A stretch of 64,000 nt of DNA from Thamnidium elegans (GCA_025201345.1 JAIXMG010000007.1:496001-560000); one strand, 5' to 3'. Shown: positions 12,321-25,367, counted from the first letter of the stretch. Notes: generated by a model from the letters alone, not told the origin. Program-made: numbers and translations.

Positions 12321-13201
12321 AAAAGGGAAAGATAATGTCTGCCCTAATTCTCATTAAATGTAAACATTACCTTAATGTTTTTTTTTCTTCCTTTTAATAA
12401 TCTATCCGCAACATTCTTAATAAAAACTTACTGTTATTTTTACAGTAAAATATAATATGTTTGGCTTATTTGGTTTAACATTTGGCATAATGCTTGACAG
12501 TTATAATTATGCAATGCGTACATGTAAATGAGGTGCTAGATCTTCTCATTATATTATCTTTTATTTAATAAAAAATTATAAAGTGTACTTCTCTCGGGTA
12601 CGGCCTTATAGTTTATATTCTTTTAATTATATTTCTGTTATTATACTCTGTAATTGACAGTTGCATTTTTTTGTATTACAACGACCCCTATTTTAAAACT
12701 CAAACAAATGCAAATACAATTCCTTTTACTTCTTTTATATCTTTCTTTCTTTCTTTTACTTTTATTTTTACTTTTACTTTCCTTTTCTTTTCTTAATATT
12801 ATCCGCCACTTGCGACATGTATTTTTATTTTATTTATGTATTTTGTTTTTTCTTTTGACATTGAGCATGTAGCAACGAAATGTGCCATATTATCCAAGTC
12901 AGTTATAAAAACGTAGTAATAATAAAACACTCCAAAGGGACAAGAGCAAAATAATTGAAAGAAGAGAGCAATTGCGGTGTGATCATTATTGCGGTATTGC
13001 AGCTTAAAAAATCGCTCACATAAGAAATCATTGCTAATTTTACCAGCTATAACAAATAATGGCTCTTAATTTATTAAAAAAACAGAAAAAGCTTTTTGGA
13101 CCCAAGTTGTATAATACAAAATAGTTGTTTTAAATATATCTTTGATAAAAAAATTAAAAACGCACTTTTTTGGTTTTTTTTTTTTTCGTTTTTCATTTTT
13201 G
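12321..13201. other. AT-rich gene-free stretch
   Basis: No gene recognised. The only long open frame (12654-12872) is a translation of a TTTCTTTT-rich tract and is rejected. Confidence 0.4.
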
Positions 13202-13814
13202 GGGATCAACCCCTTTTGTTTTTTGGCCAAAAATCACGGATGATTTGCGATTTCTCTGGATCCACTTCGTCTTTTGGTATGGGCAAATCATTGACAATAA
13301 AATACTTTTTTATGCGCTTTTAATCCATCTTAATTTATATTTCTAACGCAAAAATTGAAAGAGTGATCACTGTTTAAAAATTACTTTTTTTGGGCAAAAA
13401 AATCCTTATTTTTTTTTATCACGTGCACTCACCTATTTGTTTTATTTTCGTGATTACATCGAATTCAGTTTGCTACTACTATTATTAAGTATAACAAAGA
13501 TTAAAGATCTTTAACAATTCATTTTTATTCATTTATTAGTAAAAGTGCTACATCCAAAACTGAGAGAGTAAATACGCTTTTAATAAAACGCCAGCTTAAC
13601 GTCCGCTTAGCTAAACCGTCAAGTAAAAAAAAAGGCCTTTAAACAGTAATTACTCGTTCATTATCTTTAGTAATAACGTGGTTTTAAATGCATTAGAAGC
13701 GCCTGAAAGAGTATACTATTACCATTATTTTTTCTATAAAGATACATAAATTTGATCCGGAGTAATCGCTAATAATCCGCGAAAAAAAATCCGAAAAACA
13801 AAAGGGGTTGACCC
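13202..13814. mobile_element. About 613-bp element bounded by imperfect 61-bp inverted repeats
   Basis: The 61 bp at 13202-13262 (starting gggatcaaccccttttgttt) match the reverse complement of 13754-13814 with scattered mismatches and small gaps. The core GGGTCAACCCCTTTTGTTTT and the inner GGATC are preserved on both sides. No transposase was found between them. This is consistent with a decayed non-autonomous DNA transposon. No convincing target duplication was seen. Confidence 0.5.
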
Positions 13815-14377
13815 TATCACTCTTTAATAATTATAAAAAAAAAGTAGAAAAATATAGAACAAACAGTTTTCAATGTTTGATATTAAAGATATCTTCCTAA
13901 TGATTAACTTTTACTATGAAATCTGGGCAAAAGAATAGTTTCCAGACTTTTAATTCTACAAAGAAAACATTTTATTTCAATCACAGTTAAAATGACCTTT
14001 TTTAGAAGTGATGCCTAAACATTCATGTAAAAACGAGTGTATTAAAAGGATAATGGGAAAACAATGATGGATTATAGCACTTGCAATAGTTCTTGAGCTC
14101 GTTCGAGTTATTGTACAAAAAAATATGCTGTATAACAACACACTTCCTAAATCTATGCTTATAAAATTATTCACAACTCGAATAGAGATATTGTGATATA
14201 TTTCAGACGTGTAGGACAGGACAGGACAAACTAACTATAATGGCTTAAATATATAAGTGCTAAAACCGCTCATAAGTAAAATAAATATAACGAAAAGATT
14301 ATATATGAATAAGTCGATTACGAAAGGTATTAATATTTATTTATTACTACACGCTAAAAACTCTACCCTGAAAAGAT

Positions 14378-15087
14378 ATAACTTTACGTTTTTCTTAGGG
14401 ACCACCGAGTTAATTCTTAGGGACCACAGGGGTGTACATAGGGTTGCTCAGGATCGGGTACCCAGTGGTCCCTAAGAAACAGTTCTTGTACTAACTCCCT
14501 ATGTGGTATATGTCGATCAGAATCCGAAACTAATGAACACTTCTTTGTTTCCTGCTTTCATAAATGGACTCTTTGGAAAAAAGCAATAGAAGATATGAAT
14601 CTTAAGGACACGTTTCCTTCTCCAGAAACGGTATGGATTGCGCTTTTTACTTTGCATGACAAGACTTGTCAACAGATACCTGAGGACATCCTTCTGTCAC
14701 TTGGTACCGTTCTTGAAATTATTTGGCATTACCATTGGCGGTGTATATTCGACCAGTCTTTCTGGATAGATCAGCAGGCGATAACCCTTTTTGAGATGTC
14801 AATATCCCGTTCACTCATTTCGATAGACAAGACCAATGATATCACAACCGAGTAAAAACGGAATGTTTAGTCATAGAACTCTAACCTACCCATCCACCCA
14901 CCCACCCACCCCCTTTCTTCATTTTTTATTACTTTTTTCGAAACTCTAAACGACAAATTTATACATTTATCTAATTTCAATAAAATCACGTAATTTTATA
15001 CAGAAAAAAAATCCTGAGCCACCCTATGTACACCCCTATGGTCCCTAAGAATTAACTCGGTGGTCCCTAAGAAACCCGATAACTTTA
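14378..15087. mobile_element. Mutator-like non-autonomous element with 9-bp target-site duplication
   Basis: A terminal inverted repeat at 14387-14454 (64 bp from 14391 with only two mismatches) matches the reverse complement of 15011-15078. Each repeat contains two copies of TTCTTAGGGACCA. The element is flanked on both sides by the 9-mer ATAACTTTA (14378-14386 and 15079-15087), an exact target-site duplication. Long inverted repeats and a 9-bp duplication are hallmarks of Mutator-like elements. The interior carries a fragment of a LINE reverse transcriptase (separate entry) and a CCCA-rich run at 14889-14912. No transposase is present. Confidence 0.8.
14481..14855 (+). pseudogene. C-terminal fragment of a LINE reverse transcriptase (zf-RVT region)
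   Basis: An uninterrupted frame from about 14481 to the stop at 14853-14855 reads SSCTNSLCGICRSESETNEH and continues FFVSCFHKW. This CxxC...H....C arrangement matches the zinc-binding domain at the end of LINE-type reverse transcriptases. Trp-rich helical sequence follows (EIIWHYHWRCIFDQSFW), as in the C-terminal tail of such proteins. The RT core is missing and there is no start context, so it is a fragment held inside the Mutator-like element. The call rests on motif pattern only. Confidence 0.55.
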
Positions 15088-15835
15088 ATCCATCATGCAT
15101 ACAAAAAAATTTGATCTATGAAAAAAAAAATTTTTGTTTGGAGTTAAACTAACGTAGATAAAATAATAGCTTCGATTATTGTAGAGTCGAATGAATATGA
15201 GAAATTTGTTTATCCTTTGTGCGCAAATCGTAAAAACTTGCAAAACCGCCTTTCACGACTTCACCCCTCTCTACCAAAGACTCGAAAAATTGAAAATAAA
15301 CGAAGAATCGAAGAGTTTTCTTTTGAAGAGGATGTGCAAGTGTGTTATAAGTCACAAACGAAAGCAAGAGGCAGAGATGTGGAGGATTGGCAACCTATCA
15401 TGATTTGCTAAGGTGCGTCTGGATTAGAATGAAACACATACCTTTACAAAACACCCTCAAGTATTTTAAAGGTTCGTCTATACATGATATTGTTATAAAC
15501 ACTCTGAAGTATTTTAAAGACTTATATATATATATATATATATGATATCACTATAAACCCTTTATAATACTTGTAGGTATGAAATAGATAAATTACTTAA
15601 AAGATCATTATATTGTCACTTGAAATAAGTACCAAAAAAAAAAAAAAAAAAAAAAAAATCTGTACTGTATGTACTTTGCAGTAAAATATCTAGAAGAGAT
15701 AAAAAAAAACTGTACAATTGCTCTCTTTTTATTATATAATAAAAATAAGAACGGGGCAAAAAAGAAGAAACAAGTTAAGAAGAAAATAGAAAAGAAAAAA
15801 AAAAGTTTTTACACAGTACAATTTTTATAGTATAT
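15088..15835. repeat. Gene-free stretch with an imperfect tandem repeat
   Basis: Between 15450 and 15585 a roughly 60-bp unit with the core AAGTATTTTAAAG...GATATTGTTATAAAC is present in two to three diverged copies, interrupted by a (TA)n run at 15525-15542. Short overlapping frames near 15190-15411 have no recognisable domain. A 24-base A run sits at 15635-15658. Confidence 0.5.
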
Positions 15836-18800
15836 TTAACAATCTTCGGAAGACCAACCACAAATCGATTTATCGTCGTGGATTAATTGCCATGAATCCC
15901 AATAATGCAAATCAAGTTTAACTGCGACAACACGGACAGTTTCATTTCTACTGACGGTCTTGATACGAATATAACCTTCATCATTATCATCATCATCGTC
16001 TTCATCGTCATCTGGTTTTAAGGCTTCGTCGTCCTGTTCCTTTTCTAACTGAGCTTGTTCATCAGCAGTACGCTGTACAGGTGGAATGTAACTAGGTCTA
16101 CGACGACGGCTCATCTCTGTCTCATGTGAATGCACAACCTCCAAAAAGGAATCGAGATCCTTGACTGGTTTACCTTGAACTTCAACAATCCAAACACCAG
16201 GGCGAAGTACATTAGAAGCTGGAGATCCGTAAAGTGTACACGAAACATATACACCAGCAGGTACATTACGGACTTGTTCCAAAACAGCTTTGTAAGGACG
16301 CTGGATCAATGCACCTTGCCATCCAATAACGCGAGTAGTTTCATAACCACTGAATTCACTCATAGGTACATTGACATTTAGCTCCTTACCATCACGCAAA
16401 ATAATCATATCAATATTATCTTGTTGGTGTACAAGCATCATATGTGACATACGAGTCACAAGTTTGCCATTTACACTTAGGATAACATCACCCACATTTA
16501 ATACTTGAGCACAAGCACTACGTTCATCCAAAATATTCAATACATAAAGTAATGTATGACGCGATGATCCACTTTCTTCAATCTTCCTGACCCATTCATC
16601 ACTTAGACCTAAAGTACGAGCAGCAGCAATACGCATCGTCCAAAGTTCAGCGTTTAATCCCTTAAACACCATCTTTTCACCACGCAAATATTTGTCTACG
16701 GTAGGTTTTACCAATGAAGACAGGAGACCAGACATAAAGGAAATATCTTTTCCTTTTTCATTTTGAGAAGAGTAACTGACCCAAAATGCTTGAACTTGAC
16801 CTTCGTCATTGGTAATAAGACCTCCTTGTGAACTCAACGAGTCATCAATCTTGATACCTTCTACATTCATAGCACGCCAGCGAGGAGGAGAGCATTCTCT
16901 TGTACCAATGTTGGAGACACTAGAGACGGTCGTCTTTTTCATAACAACCGAGTGATCATTACCAATACCAACAAAGTTGATTTCGTCACCTTGATTTAAT
17001 TCCGTCTCACTAAATTCGATAGGCTTTACTGGGGTATCTCCAATTAATGTAGGATCATAAGTTAAAATGACATAATTATAAAAGGGATGCAAGAACAGTA
17101 AACGGCCAGGGATGATGATAGAGTTAGCAAATGTGATGAATATATCACCAAGGCCAATAGGAATGGTATCACGGTCACAGACAATTAAAGGCGGGTTTGT
17201 AGATACAATAAAGCCAGTACCATAGAATTGGGTAGCCTTCATACCATCAACCAAGTATGGCAAGTAAAAATCAATTGCTACAAATGATAGCATAAGCTTT
17301 TGAGCAAGGGCCAAAGATGGGTCTAGTGGTGGGAAACTAGCGGTAGATGGCGTATAAGGGATGGTAGCAGGGGGTGGTGGCATATCTGCAAATTCCCAAA
17401 GGCCATTGGTGTCGTTACGGATTGCCAATCTAAATTTATGCCAGTGTCTATCAACGTGCATGATCATGACCTTGTCTTTATAAGCCTTATGAAGTGCATA
17501 AAATCTATTTGAATGTTAGTTTTTTTTTTCTTTTCAAGTCGCAATTGTTTTTTTTAAAAAAAAAAATACCTGACAGGAACACGTGCACCATCTGCCAAAG
17601 TTTTCATGGCTTCAATAAAAGCATCTAAATTGGGAGTGGGAATATTATTTACACTGACAATTATACTCTTACGCCAAGCACTAGCACTAGCTAACATATG
17701 ACCCGAAGTGGCAACATAAACACCTCCTGTAGGCTGAGAATAAGATTTAGCTAATTGATAAGATAGTTCGTGAACGACACCTCCACCAATCTCGACAAAC
17801 TTATTAGGAGTAATTGAATGTAAATCTTGTACAGTTACTTTTACATCTTGTACTTTTTTACCACGACTTATAGTAAGCGATACTTCCTGTTCTACAGCAT
17901 CATCTAGAATAGCAAACAAAGAGATAAAATGCGGCACCATTTTTCCGTTACAGCCAATAATAATATCACCCGGTACAAGGATATCATCGGCTGGTCCTTT
18001 GGGTAATAAAGAGCGTACGACAAGCATACCCGTTTCCTCAGGAAACTTGTTACGTACCTTTTCTTCAATATGTGCTTTAAGGCCTAAGCGGCGTACTTCA
18101 TTATAAGGCAAATACTCAAATTCGGTTTGTAATGTACCGCGAGGAACAATCTCGCCCTTTTGAATATAAGTAAGAGCACGAAGAACACGGTCTAGAGGTA
18201 AATAGTAAGAAGATGAGGCACGACTTGCGCCACCTGCATTCAATGCAACGGCATGACCGTCGATATCTAATACAGGACTACCAGAAGAACCTCCACTAGT
18301 ACCGGAAGCAGCTTGTAAATAAAATGTATTGAAATCATTATATTCGCCTACACCATATTCAGGTGCTCTTCTATCCAATCGAGCTAGTGTACCAGCTAAA
18401 ATACTTAATTTTTCTCCCGCATCGTTACTACATGGTGACGATAATAATAAAAAAAATTTAGTTACTATGACAAAAATAAAAAATTTATGCAAAAAAAAAT
18501 TTTTTTACCCAACAACACGAATATCTAAACCAACTTTGGCTCGTTCGGGACTAAGTTTGATTTCCTTCAATTCCATGAATTTGATTCGAGTTGGATCAAA
18601 CTAAATAAATAATAATAAAAATTAGACTAAAATAAGGTCTATGCGGAAAAAGTTTCGATTTTTCCCACCGGGTTTTACCCTCATAAAACCAAAATCATGA
18701 ACCGGGTCACGATAAACGGGTTCCAAGTCTACTTCTTCGTAATTTGTTAAAACGGCTTGAGCTACAATAGGTCCTGGTGAAACGACATGACGGTTGGTTA

Positions 18801-19311
18801 AGATGATTCCTCTTTCAGCATCTACAATAAACCCGGTAGCAGTATAGCCACCTGATAACAAAAAAAAAGAAAAAGAAAATAATAAATAAATAAAAAATAA
18901 AGATAAAGATAAAAAAGAAATATGTATATTACCTGAAGTCTCTGTATCAAAACTTCTTACATGACTTGCCTTAATGGAGACAATGGCTTTAATGGCAGTT
19001 TCTAAAGTAGGTTCCCAAGATCTAGCCTTATAGGGTACAGAAGAGCCAGTGACAGGAGAAACATAATCGATAGGAAGACGAGGAGAATTTAAAGTCCAAG
19101 CGTAAGATCCCAAGCCAACAGACTTTGACCTTTCACGAAAAGCCTTACTGGTAGCAGGAGCTTGTTCAAATTGAGTGGTTGCCATAGACATACTATCTCT
19201 ATGAGCTTTTAAATCGGTTGCTACTTCTTCCGCTTCAAGTGGAGCAGGTGAAGCTATAGGCCCTTTTGGTGGCGGAGTCGATACAACGAGTGGATGAAGT
19301 ATATCATCCAT
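15836..19311 (-). CDS. NMA111: HtrA-type nuclear serine protease Nma111
   Basis: Pro-apoptotic HtrA-like serine protease of fungi, a tandem protein with two protease-like and several PDZ domains. Exons 19311-18933, 18851-18679, 18600-18509, 18427-17570 and 17504-15836 give 1056 residues, close to the family length (about 1000). The active protease half has ILTNRHVV (His near 148), DPVHDFGF (Asp near 180) and GTSGGSSGSPV (Ser near 263). PDZ segments follow (for example PGDIIIGCNGKMV). The second protease half is degenerate, as is normal for this family: its Ser region is DSLSSQGG instead of GxSGG. A poly-acidic stretch (window about 15975-16020) lies near the C-terminus. The start is the only ATG before the in-frame first exon. 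In yeast the protein is nuclear and cleaves Bir1. Confidence 0.95.
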
Positions 19312-21050
19312 TTTTTCTTTATATGTTATTGTTTAAATAAGAATAAGAAGAAGAAAAATAAAATGAAAAAAGAGATAAGTTTTTTGTTTATTTATTTATT
19401 TATTTAAAAAGCCCACATAAAAAGCGGATATCAAAAAAAAAAAAAAAAAAAAAAAACTTAAAAAAACGCAAAGCAAGGGTTTCTCTTATTCTAAGAATTT
19501 TGTTATCAAATAATAACAATTGCAGTAAAAAAAAAGCTCATTATACTCGTAAATATAAGGTTTTTTTTTTATTGCCCAGTTATTTTTTTACAAAAAAAAA
19601 AAAAGAAAAAAAAAATCATGCCAGTAACAACCAATAAAATAGCTATCTGAAGTTCATTAAAAAAAAGTGATGTGTTCCGGCGATCAACTCCCTTTATACT
19701 TTTATTTTTAATTTACGCACCTTTTCTCTTTCGTGTACTTTTTTTTACGTTGTATAGTTATCATTCTCCTTTTTAAAAGTGCAGTAAGCTGATAGCATGA
19801 TGCAAACGCACTGTTGCGTGTACATGTATGCGTAGAGGTGACTGTTCTACATGTTTTTAAGCTGCTGTATTTAGAAACCGATAAAGACTTTCGCGTTTGC
19901 TTAATAGACCTACCAAATATATCTATATAATTTATATTTTATAGCTGAGCTAAACCAGACGTATAAATGTTTAGAAACAAGCAGATCTATCTCAGCAATA
20001 CTAAAGTACCTAAATATATAAGCGATATTATATAAGACATTTCTGTATGTTATAGCTTTTTTGTAGGAAAAAAAAAAGATCATATCTTACTGTATTTGCA
20101 TAAATACAAAAAAAAAAAAGGCTGTATTAAATTCTCTGAAAAAGGCAACTATTATACCTAAATTTGATTTATAATTAATATTTAATAAGTAAATATACAT
20201 AACCGCTTTCTCTTCTAACTATAGCTTCGGTATTATTTACTCTCTGCCTCTCGTTTTAGCGCTACCGACTTATTTCATCTAAGATGGTAGTAGTATTTTA
20301 CTTTAAAGGCATAATATTTACTCTTAAAAAAAGCGTGGCTTTTGAAACACGAACAGGTTTCCATTATAAATAACAATAAAAAGAGCGGTGCTTTCATTCC
20401 ACAAGCCGGCGATATTTTTTTTACTTGTCAGGGATTGTTTCAGCTGAAACTCTTTTAAGTGTGCCTGGTCCTATTCATGTAACAACCATTGTTTGATAAT
20501 CTTCTTTGTTATCAAATAAGAGAAACAAATCACATGAACTTTTAAAGGATCTGCGATCCTATAAAAAAAAAGGATAATGAAAAGATCATTTTTTAAGATA
20601 TCTTGTCTTGTATTAAGCTTGTTTCACTAGCAAAAAAATAAAATAAAAATATAAGCCAAATAGTTTCAAACTGTAGCTTCATTTATAAACAAGAGTTTTT
20701 TTAGATGCGTAGAGTACTTTGACAATTTCTTTATTATGCATGATATGAGCCATAGTCGGTGTATGAAGGTGTGCAAATCCCTCAGAAAACACAAAAAAAA
20801 AAGATGACGTATTATTTGATTGGTCCGCTGTGTACGATGTATAACTTTTTTTTTATTTTTATAATTTTTTAGATGATCATTTGCGATGATAAAAAATTAA
20901 ATAGCTAAAAAAAAAGATAAAATAAATATTTTATAAATGTGAATAAGAAGGTTTCTTTGTGTGTGTGTATGTGTGTATTCATATTTATAATATGTTAAGA
21001 GGGAATATGAACGGGGTGTGAAAATATAAATAAATCAATAGCACACATTT
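19312..21050. other. Intergenic stretch between NMA111 and the C2H2 gene
   Basis: About 1.7 kb of AT-rich sequence with several A or T homopolymers (for example 19433-19456). I see no open frame worth calling, no RNA gene and no inverted-repeat element. Confidence 0.45.
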
Positions 21051-22057
21051 CTAGTCTTCTTCATTTGTAGTTTCCAAGCCGTTATTACTGTTCGAAGAAC
21101 CTCTTCCTAATCGATGCACTCTCAAATGACGTCTCATATTACTTTGTACACTAAAATGTCTGCCACAGCCTGGCTCCGTGCATACAAAGGGCTTTTCTCC
21201 AGTATGAGAGTATGTATGAATACGTAATGATGAAGGTCTTGAGAATTTTTTATAACAATAAGGACAAACATAACGTCCTGAGGTATCTGCACTAATCTGT
21301 GTATTTGTATTTGTGTTACTAATGTTGTTATTGTTGTTTTCAAACTGTTCGAAAAAATTGCCATTTAATTTAGTTGGAGGTGGTGGAGGAGAAGATGAAG
21401 ATTGTGGTATTAATGATGGTTCTTTAGGACTATATGATTGTGCTCGAATGGTGGGTTGATGATTGGGTGAAGGGCTCAACATAAAATCTACTGTATTAGC
21501 TGATACGGTTCGTCTATGAGATGATGCATGTCTACGAGTTGTGGTAGTAGAAGGTGGAGTGTTAAGAGATGATAATGGTGGTAATGTGAATTCCGAAACG
21601 GATCTACCGTGACCAGCAAATGATGGTTTTCGTCTATTATGCGAGGATGATGATGAAGAAGGGGAGTTTGCCATGGGTCTATCATTTGGTAACATCCAGC
21701 TAGGCGTCTTTTCAGTAGTTGAAAAAGGTATTCCATTATAGGGTTCTTGTAGTTGTGGTTCTGGTTGTTGATGTTGGTGCACTGTAGGTGGTACAATCAC
21801 CATATCCTCAGGTGCTTGAAGTGATAGGCTCTGAAGGTCTACAGGGAGACTACTTACACTTCTAGAGGCTCTATGTCCATACTGTCTTTTATTAGTCGTA
21901 TCTATAGGTGGTATAGCGGGACCTTTTTTTTGATAAAATATTATTAGTATATTTTTTCTATTTATCTTGTTTTTTTTTTTCTGTTCCTACCAGGAGCTTC
22001 TTGCAGAAGAAACTGAATAGATGGCAAACTTGGTTTATTCATTTGTAATTGTGACAT
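21051..22057 (-). CDS. Two-finger C2H2 zinc-finger transcription factor
   Basis: Exons 22057-21991 and 21922-21051 encode 312 residues starting MSQLQMNKPSLPSIQFLLQE. The first 215 residues are Ser/Pro/Gln-rich and disordered-looking. Two adjacent C2H2 fingers follow: CPYCYKKFSRPSSLRIHTYSH, joined by TGEKPF, then CTEPGCGRHF continuing to HLRVH, with a short Ser/Asn tail. The pair, with RPSSLRIH in finger one and the CX4C spacing and SNMRRH in finger two, resembles the yeast CMR3/YPR013C class. It is probably nuclear and DNA-binding. Targets cannot be inferred. The intron donor is GTAGGA with an AAG acceptor. Confidence 0.85.
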
Positions 22058-22878
22058 TGACTCAAAAAGAAGAATAAGAAAAGGAAGAAGAAGAAGAAAA
22101 GTAGATTGTTTATTACAGAAGAAAAATAAGAAAAGGGAAAATAAGAAAAAGAGAAAAAGAAAAAATATGAGAAAAAAAAAAAACTACCGCTATTTGAATT
22201 AAAATGACTTTCTTTCATCATTTCATTTTTTAAAAGATCGACAGTTTTTTACAGGCTAACGGGAAATTTTAAGTTTTATTCAAATATGTACTCCTCCATT
22301 AAAAAAACAATGTAATGGCATTATCAATCCAAAACCCGGAAGACTCTTTCAAAAAATTTACGTTTGCCTCATAAAATTTTGTATTGGTAGATCTGTAGAC
22401 TTAAATAAAATAAGCTGAAGAAGCTTTTAATTGAACCAATCGGATTATTAGGAGCACTATTCGGCTTTCTATTATTCTTTGTCGGCTTTGTAAAAACGAT
22501 TACACAGAAGTTCTTTCCAAATCGTTTGATGCCCTGAAACCATGAGCTGTTGCTAAGCATCTGTGTCGATCACCATGTTTATTTATTTTGTAAACAATAA
22601 AAATATGTAACACTAGCAACAAGCCTATGATCGGCAACTCTTTTTTTCTTGTAATAATAACAATAAAAAAAGAACATACGACGATTGTATCTTGATTTAT
22701 CGAAATTGCGATAGTTATGACGAGAATTTTGTTTAACAAAAAAAAAGTGCATGTAAATCGGCATCTAAAAATATTTGAGCTTTTAATTTTAGTATATTTT
22801 ATTAAGTATGATATACTTGTTGTTCATTAAAGTGTACCAACATAATAAAGTATGAATTGTTGTCATAGTTTTAGTTTT

Positions 22879-22947
<69 letters not shown>

Positions 22948-24660
22948 GAGGAGGAGGAGGAGGAGGAGGAGATAAAGAAAATATTTAAATAGATGTATGC
23001 ACTTTTGTCAGATTTCAAGTGCACGTATGATAAGTCCAAATCTCGATTTTTTCTGGTCAATAACCAAAAAATTAATTTTTTTGGTGGGCCTTATTGTAAC
23101 AATAACAGTGGATACGGAAATAGAAATAAGCGGAAGAATATAATAACTTATCAAGACAAAAGGTCATCAGCGTAACTAATTGATCACGCTTATACGTGAA
23201 TTTGGTTTATCCGAAGCTTAAACATCCCAAGTCTTGCGCAACAAGGATCAAAGAAGTAGAAAAAAAAATAAATATCGCTAAGATTGACCGCCCTATTTTT
23301 TCTTTCTCTTATTTGATTTTGGCAAATATTCTTATCTCGCCGAGAAAGAAACTGGGAGAGTTCAATCGTATCTCGTAAAAGGTTGTTTCAGTCATAACAC
23401 AAATAATTTGGAAAACAAAAGAAACGGCTCAAGGTTTCTTTCATTTTTCCTTTTTTTAAAGCAAAGTCCCCATAATCATAAAGCTTTTATAGCTCTAAGG
23501 CATAATAGAATAATCGCTCTATGCCCTCTTATAATACTAGATAACAACTTGATAAGACACAATAAGTCTGGACGTTATTATTCTTGGTAGCTGGCTACCG
23601 TTTCTCCTTATTTATACATATACAGATACTACTTTCCGTAAACTTCCAATAAAACCAACTTGTCTTCTCAGAAGTACCATATATATATATAAATACCTGC
23701 GTTATTTTAGACTACCTTTACCTGTCAGAACCAACAATAGGGGTTATTTTAAGCCGTAATTTGGAGCAACCAATCGTACTCAATTTTACTAACTATCCTA
23801 CAACGACTCCCTTAGAGACAATTATCTACACCAATATAAAAGCGTTCGTTTTTTATGCAAAATTTAATTCTTTATTAGCTCAACAATATGCTTCGTTTTA
23901 TTTTAATTGTAACAATTTCTATTGACAAATGATGCCCTAATTAGGATATGGCCCTTCTTAGGACAGTTATATATATATATTTTTTTTTGATAGTAAAAGA
24001 AAATAGTTAATGCACTAAAAGCTAAGTTCTCACATTTTGTATCCTCTGATGTGCATATGTATATCGAGTTAGTAAAATTGGGACACGTGTAGTACTAAAT
24101 TAGACTTTACATGTCGTAATATCCGAAGAAAACAGATGAATTATTATACATATTCTTAAACAACTAAAAAGACTGAAAATACACCGCAAGCAGTAATAAC
24201 AAAAATATTTTATCCAAGGAAGCGATATTTTTTAAATTTTTTTTTTTGGCAATCTTGGTCATACTTCAGAAAAAAAAACATATTTTAATCAGTTTGAGCT
24301 CTTTGTTTCAACGGGGACACACATCATGTTTTCTATATTACCGGAACCTATAGAATTTCAAATAATTTTACTAAATAAGACAAGTAGAAAAAGTGTCCCC
24401 TGGAAGAGGGGATCAAAACTATACTTTTTTTTTCTTTGTGCGTAAGATTTTGACAGAAGGTCGTGCTCCGTCGTCAAATATATATAAAGAAAAAGTCAAC
24501 TATATTGATTAAAAAACGTGTTAGGTTATATAGAAGCTGTACTCGTTTGTTACGACATGTGGTCAAAAGGATCTACAATTGGAGAAAGGAATAAGGAAAT
24601 ATAAGCTTCCAGGGACCAATAATCTCTTATATGTAACCATGGCGATGACTAATATTGATC

Positions 24661-24710
<50 letters not shown>

Positions 24711-25031
24711 GCATTCTTTAGATTAAATGTTCACAGTGGTAAATTAGTTTTTTATACATGTACCTTTTGATTATTTCTTAAAATAACTTCAAAGTACGTA
24801 ACTGTGCAGCAAGCATAAATCGTATCACTTTTTTCAACGGAGCATAAAAGTGCAAATAATTTTGATTTACTTGCCGCCACCAAAAAGGTGCCTCGAGGTC
24901 CAGAATTAATGAGTTTAATAATCTTTAGTTCCAGAAAATGTAAAATACGTTCAAGAAATGTGTATATATTTTTTAAGAACAATACCAGGGGCATGGTATG
25001 TACTAAATATACATTTTAACATTCCTTATTG
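22058..25031. other. Large gene-poor AT-rich region
   Basis: Nearly 3 kb without a supportable gene. It holds the T66(GGA)8 repeat, a T35-A14 palindromic homopolymer pair near 24662-24710 and several short open frames. One of these (24994-24752, minus, 80 codons) has ordinary composition but no recognisable domain. It may be a decayed coding fragment next to the Tc1-like element. Confidence 0.4.
22881..22970. repeat. T66 homopolymer followed by (GGA)8
   Basis: Sixty-six consecutive T residues (22881-22946) pass directly into eight GGA triplets (22947-22970). Two copies of TTTTAG precede the run. On the minus strand this is (TCC)8-A66-CTAAAACTAAAAC, which could be the 3' end of a retroposed transcript or a simple-sequence expansion. 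Confidence 0.9.
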
Positions 25032-25142
25032 TACAGTCGCTCCAACGCCAAAGGGCGATTTTAATTTTTCCAAAAGGCGGTTTTGATTCATCCAATGGAT
25101 GGTTTTTATTTTTTCAAAGGGCTGTTTTTTATTTCCAAAGGT

Positions 25143-25367
25143 GGCCGTATAATGTATCTACCTCCTTATTCATCTGAATTGAACCCCATTGAACAATTTT
25201 GGGCAATAGTTAAAGAGAAAATGAAGCGCGATCGGCTTACGAGTGAAGAAAACTTATCTAGTAGGATTGGCGATGCCTATAATATTGTACTCATCAGTGA
25301 TTTTTATAGCTTTTGTAGTCACTCTAAACGCCAAATCATTAAATGTTATAATAAAACACCGTTCTAA
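25143..25367 (+). pseudogene. Tc1-like transposase, C-terminal DDE fragment
   Basis: The frame contains MYLPPYSSELNPIEQFWAIV followed by KEKMKRDRL and ends CYNKTPF-stop. The segment LPPYSSELNPIEQFW is the classic block just before the last catalytic acidic residue of Tc1/IS630 DDE transposases. Upstream catalytic residues are missing. The peptide before GGRIMYL is translated from the subterminal 22-bp repeats and is not transposase. The last 13 codons fall inside the left inverted arm and so recur inverted at its far end (27157-27194). Confidence 0.8.

Noticed and set aside
12654..12872. Leu/Phe-rich 72-codon frame
   Set aside because: Translation of a TTTCTTTT-rich simple tract.
16130..16381. 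83-codon plus-strand frame opposite NMA111
   Set aside because: Antisense to a well-supported coding exon.
22499..22580. Possible tRNA-like stretch (TGGTTTCAGGGCATCAAACG on the minus strand)
   Set aside because: No acceptor-stem pairing or T-loop consensus could be drawn. No tRNA, rRNA or CRISPR array was found anywhere in the window.
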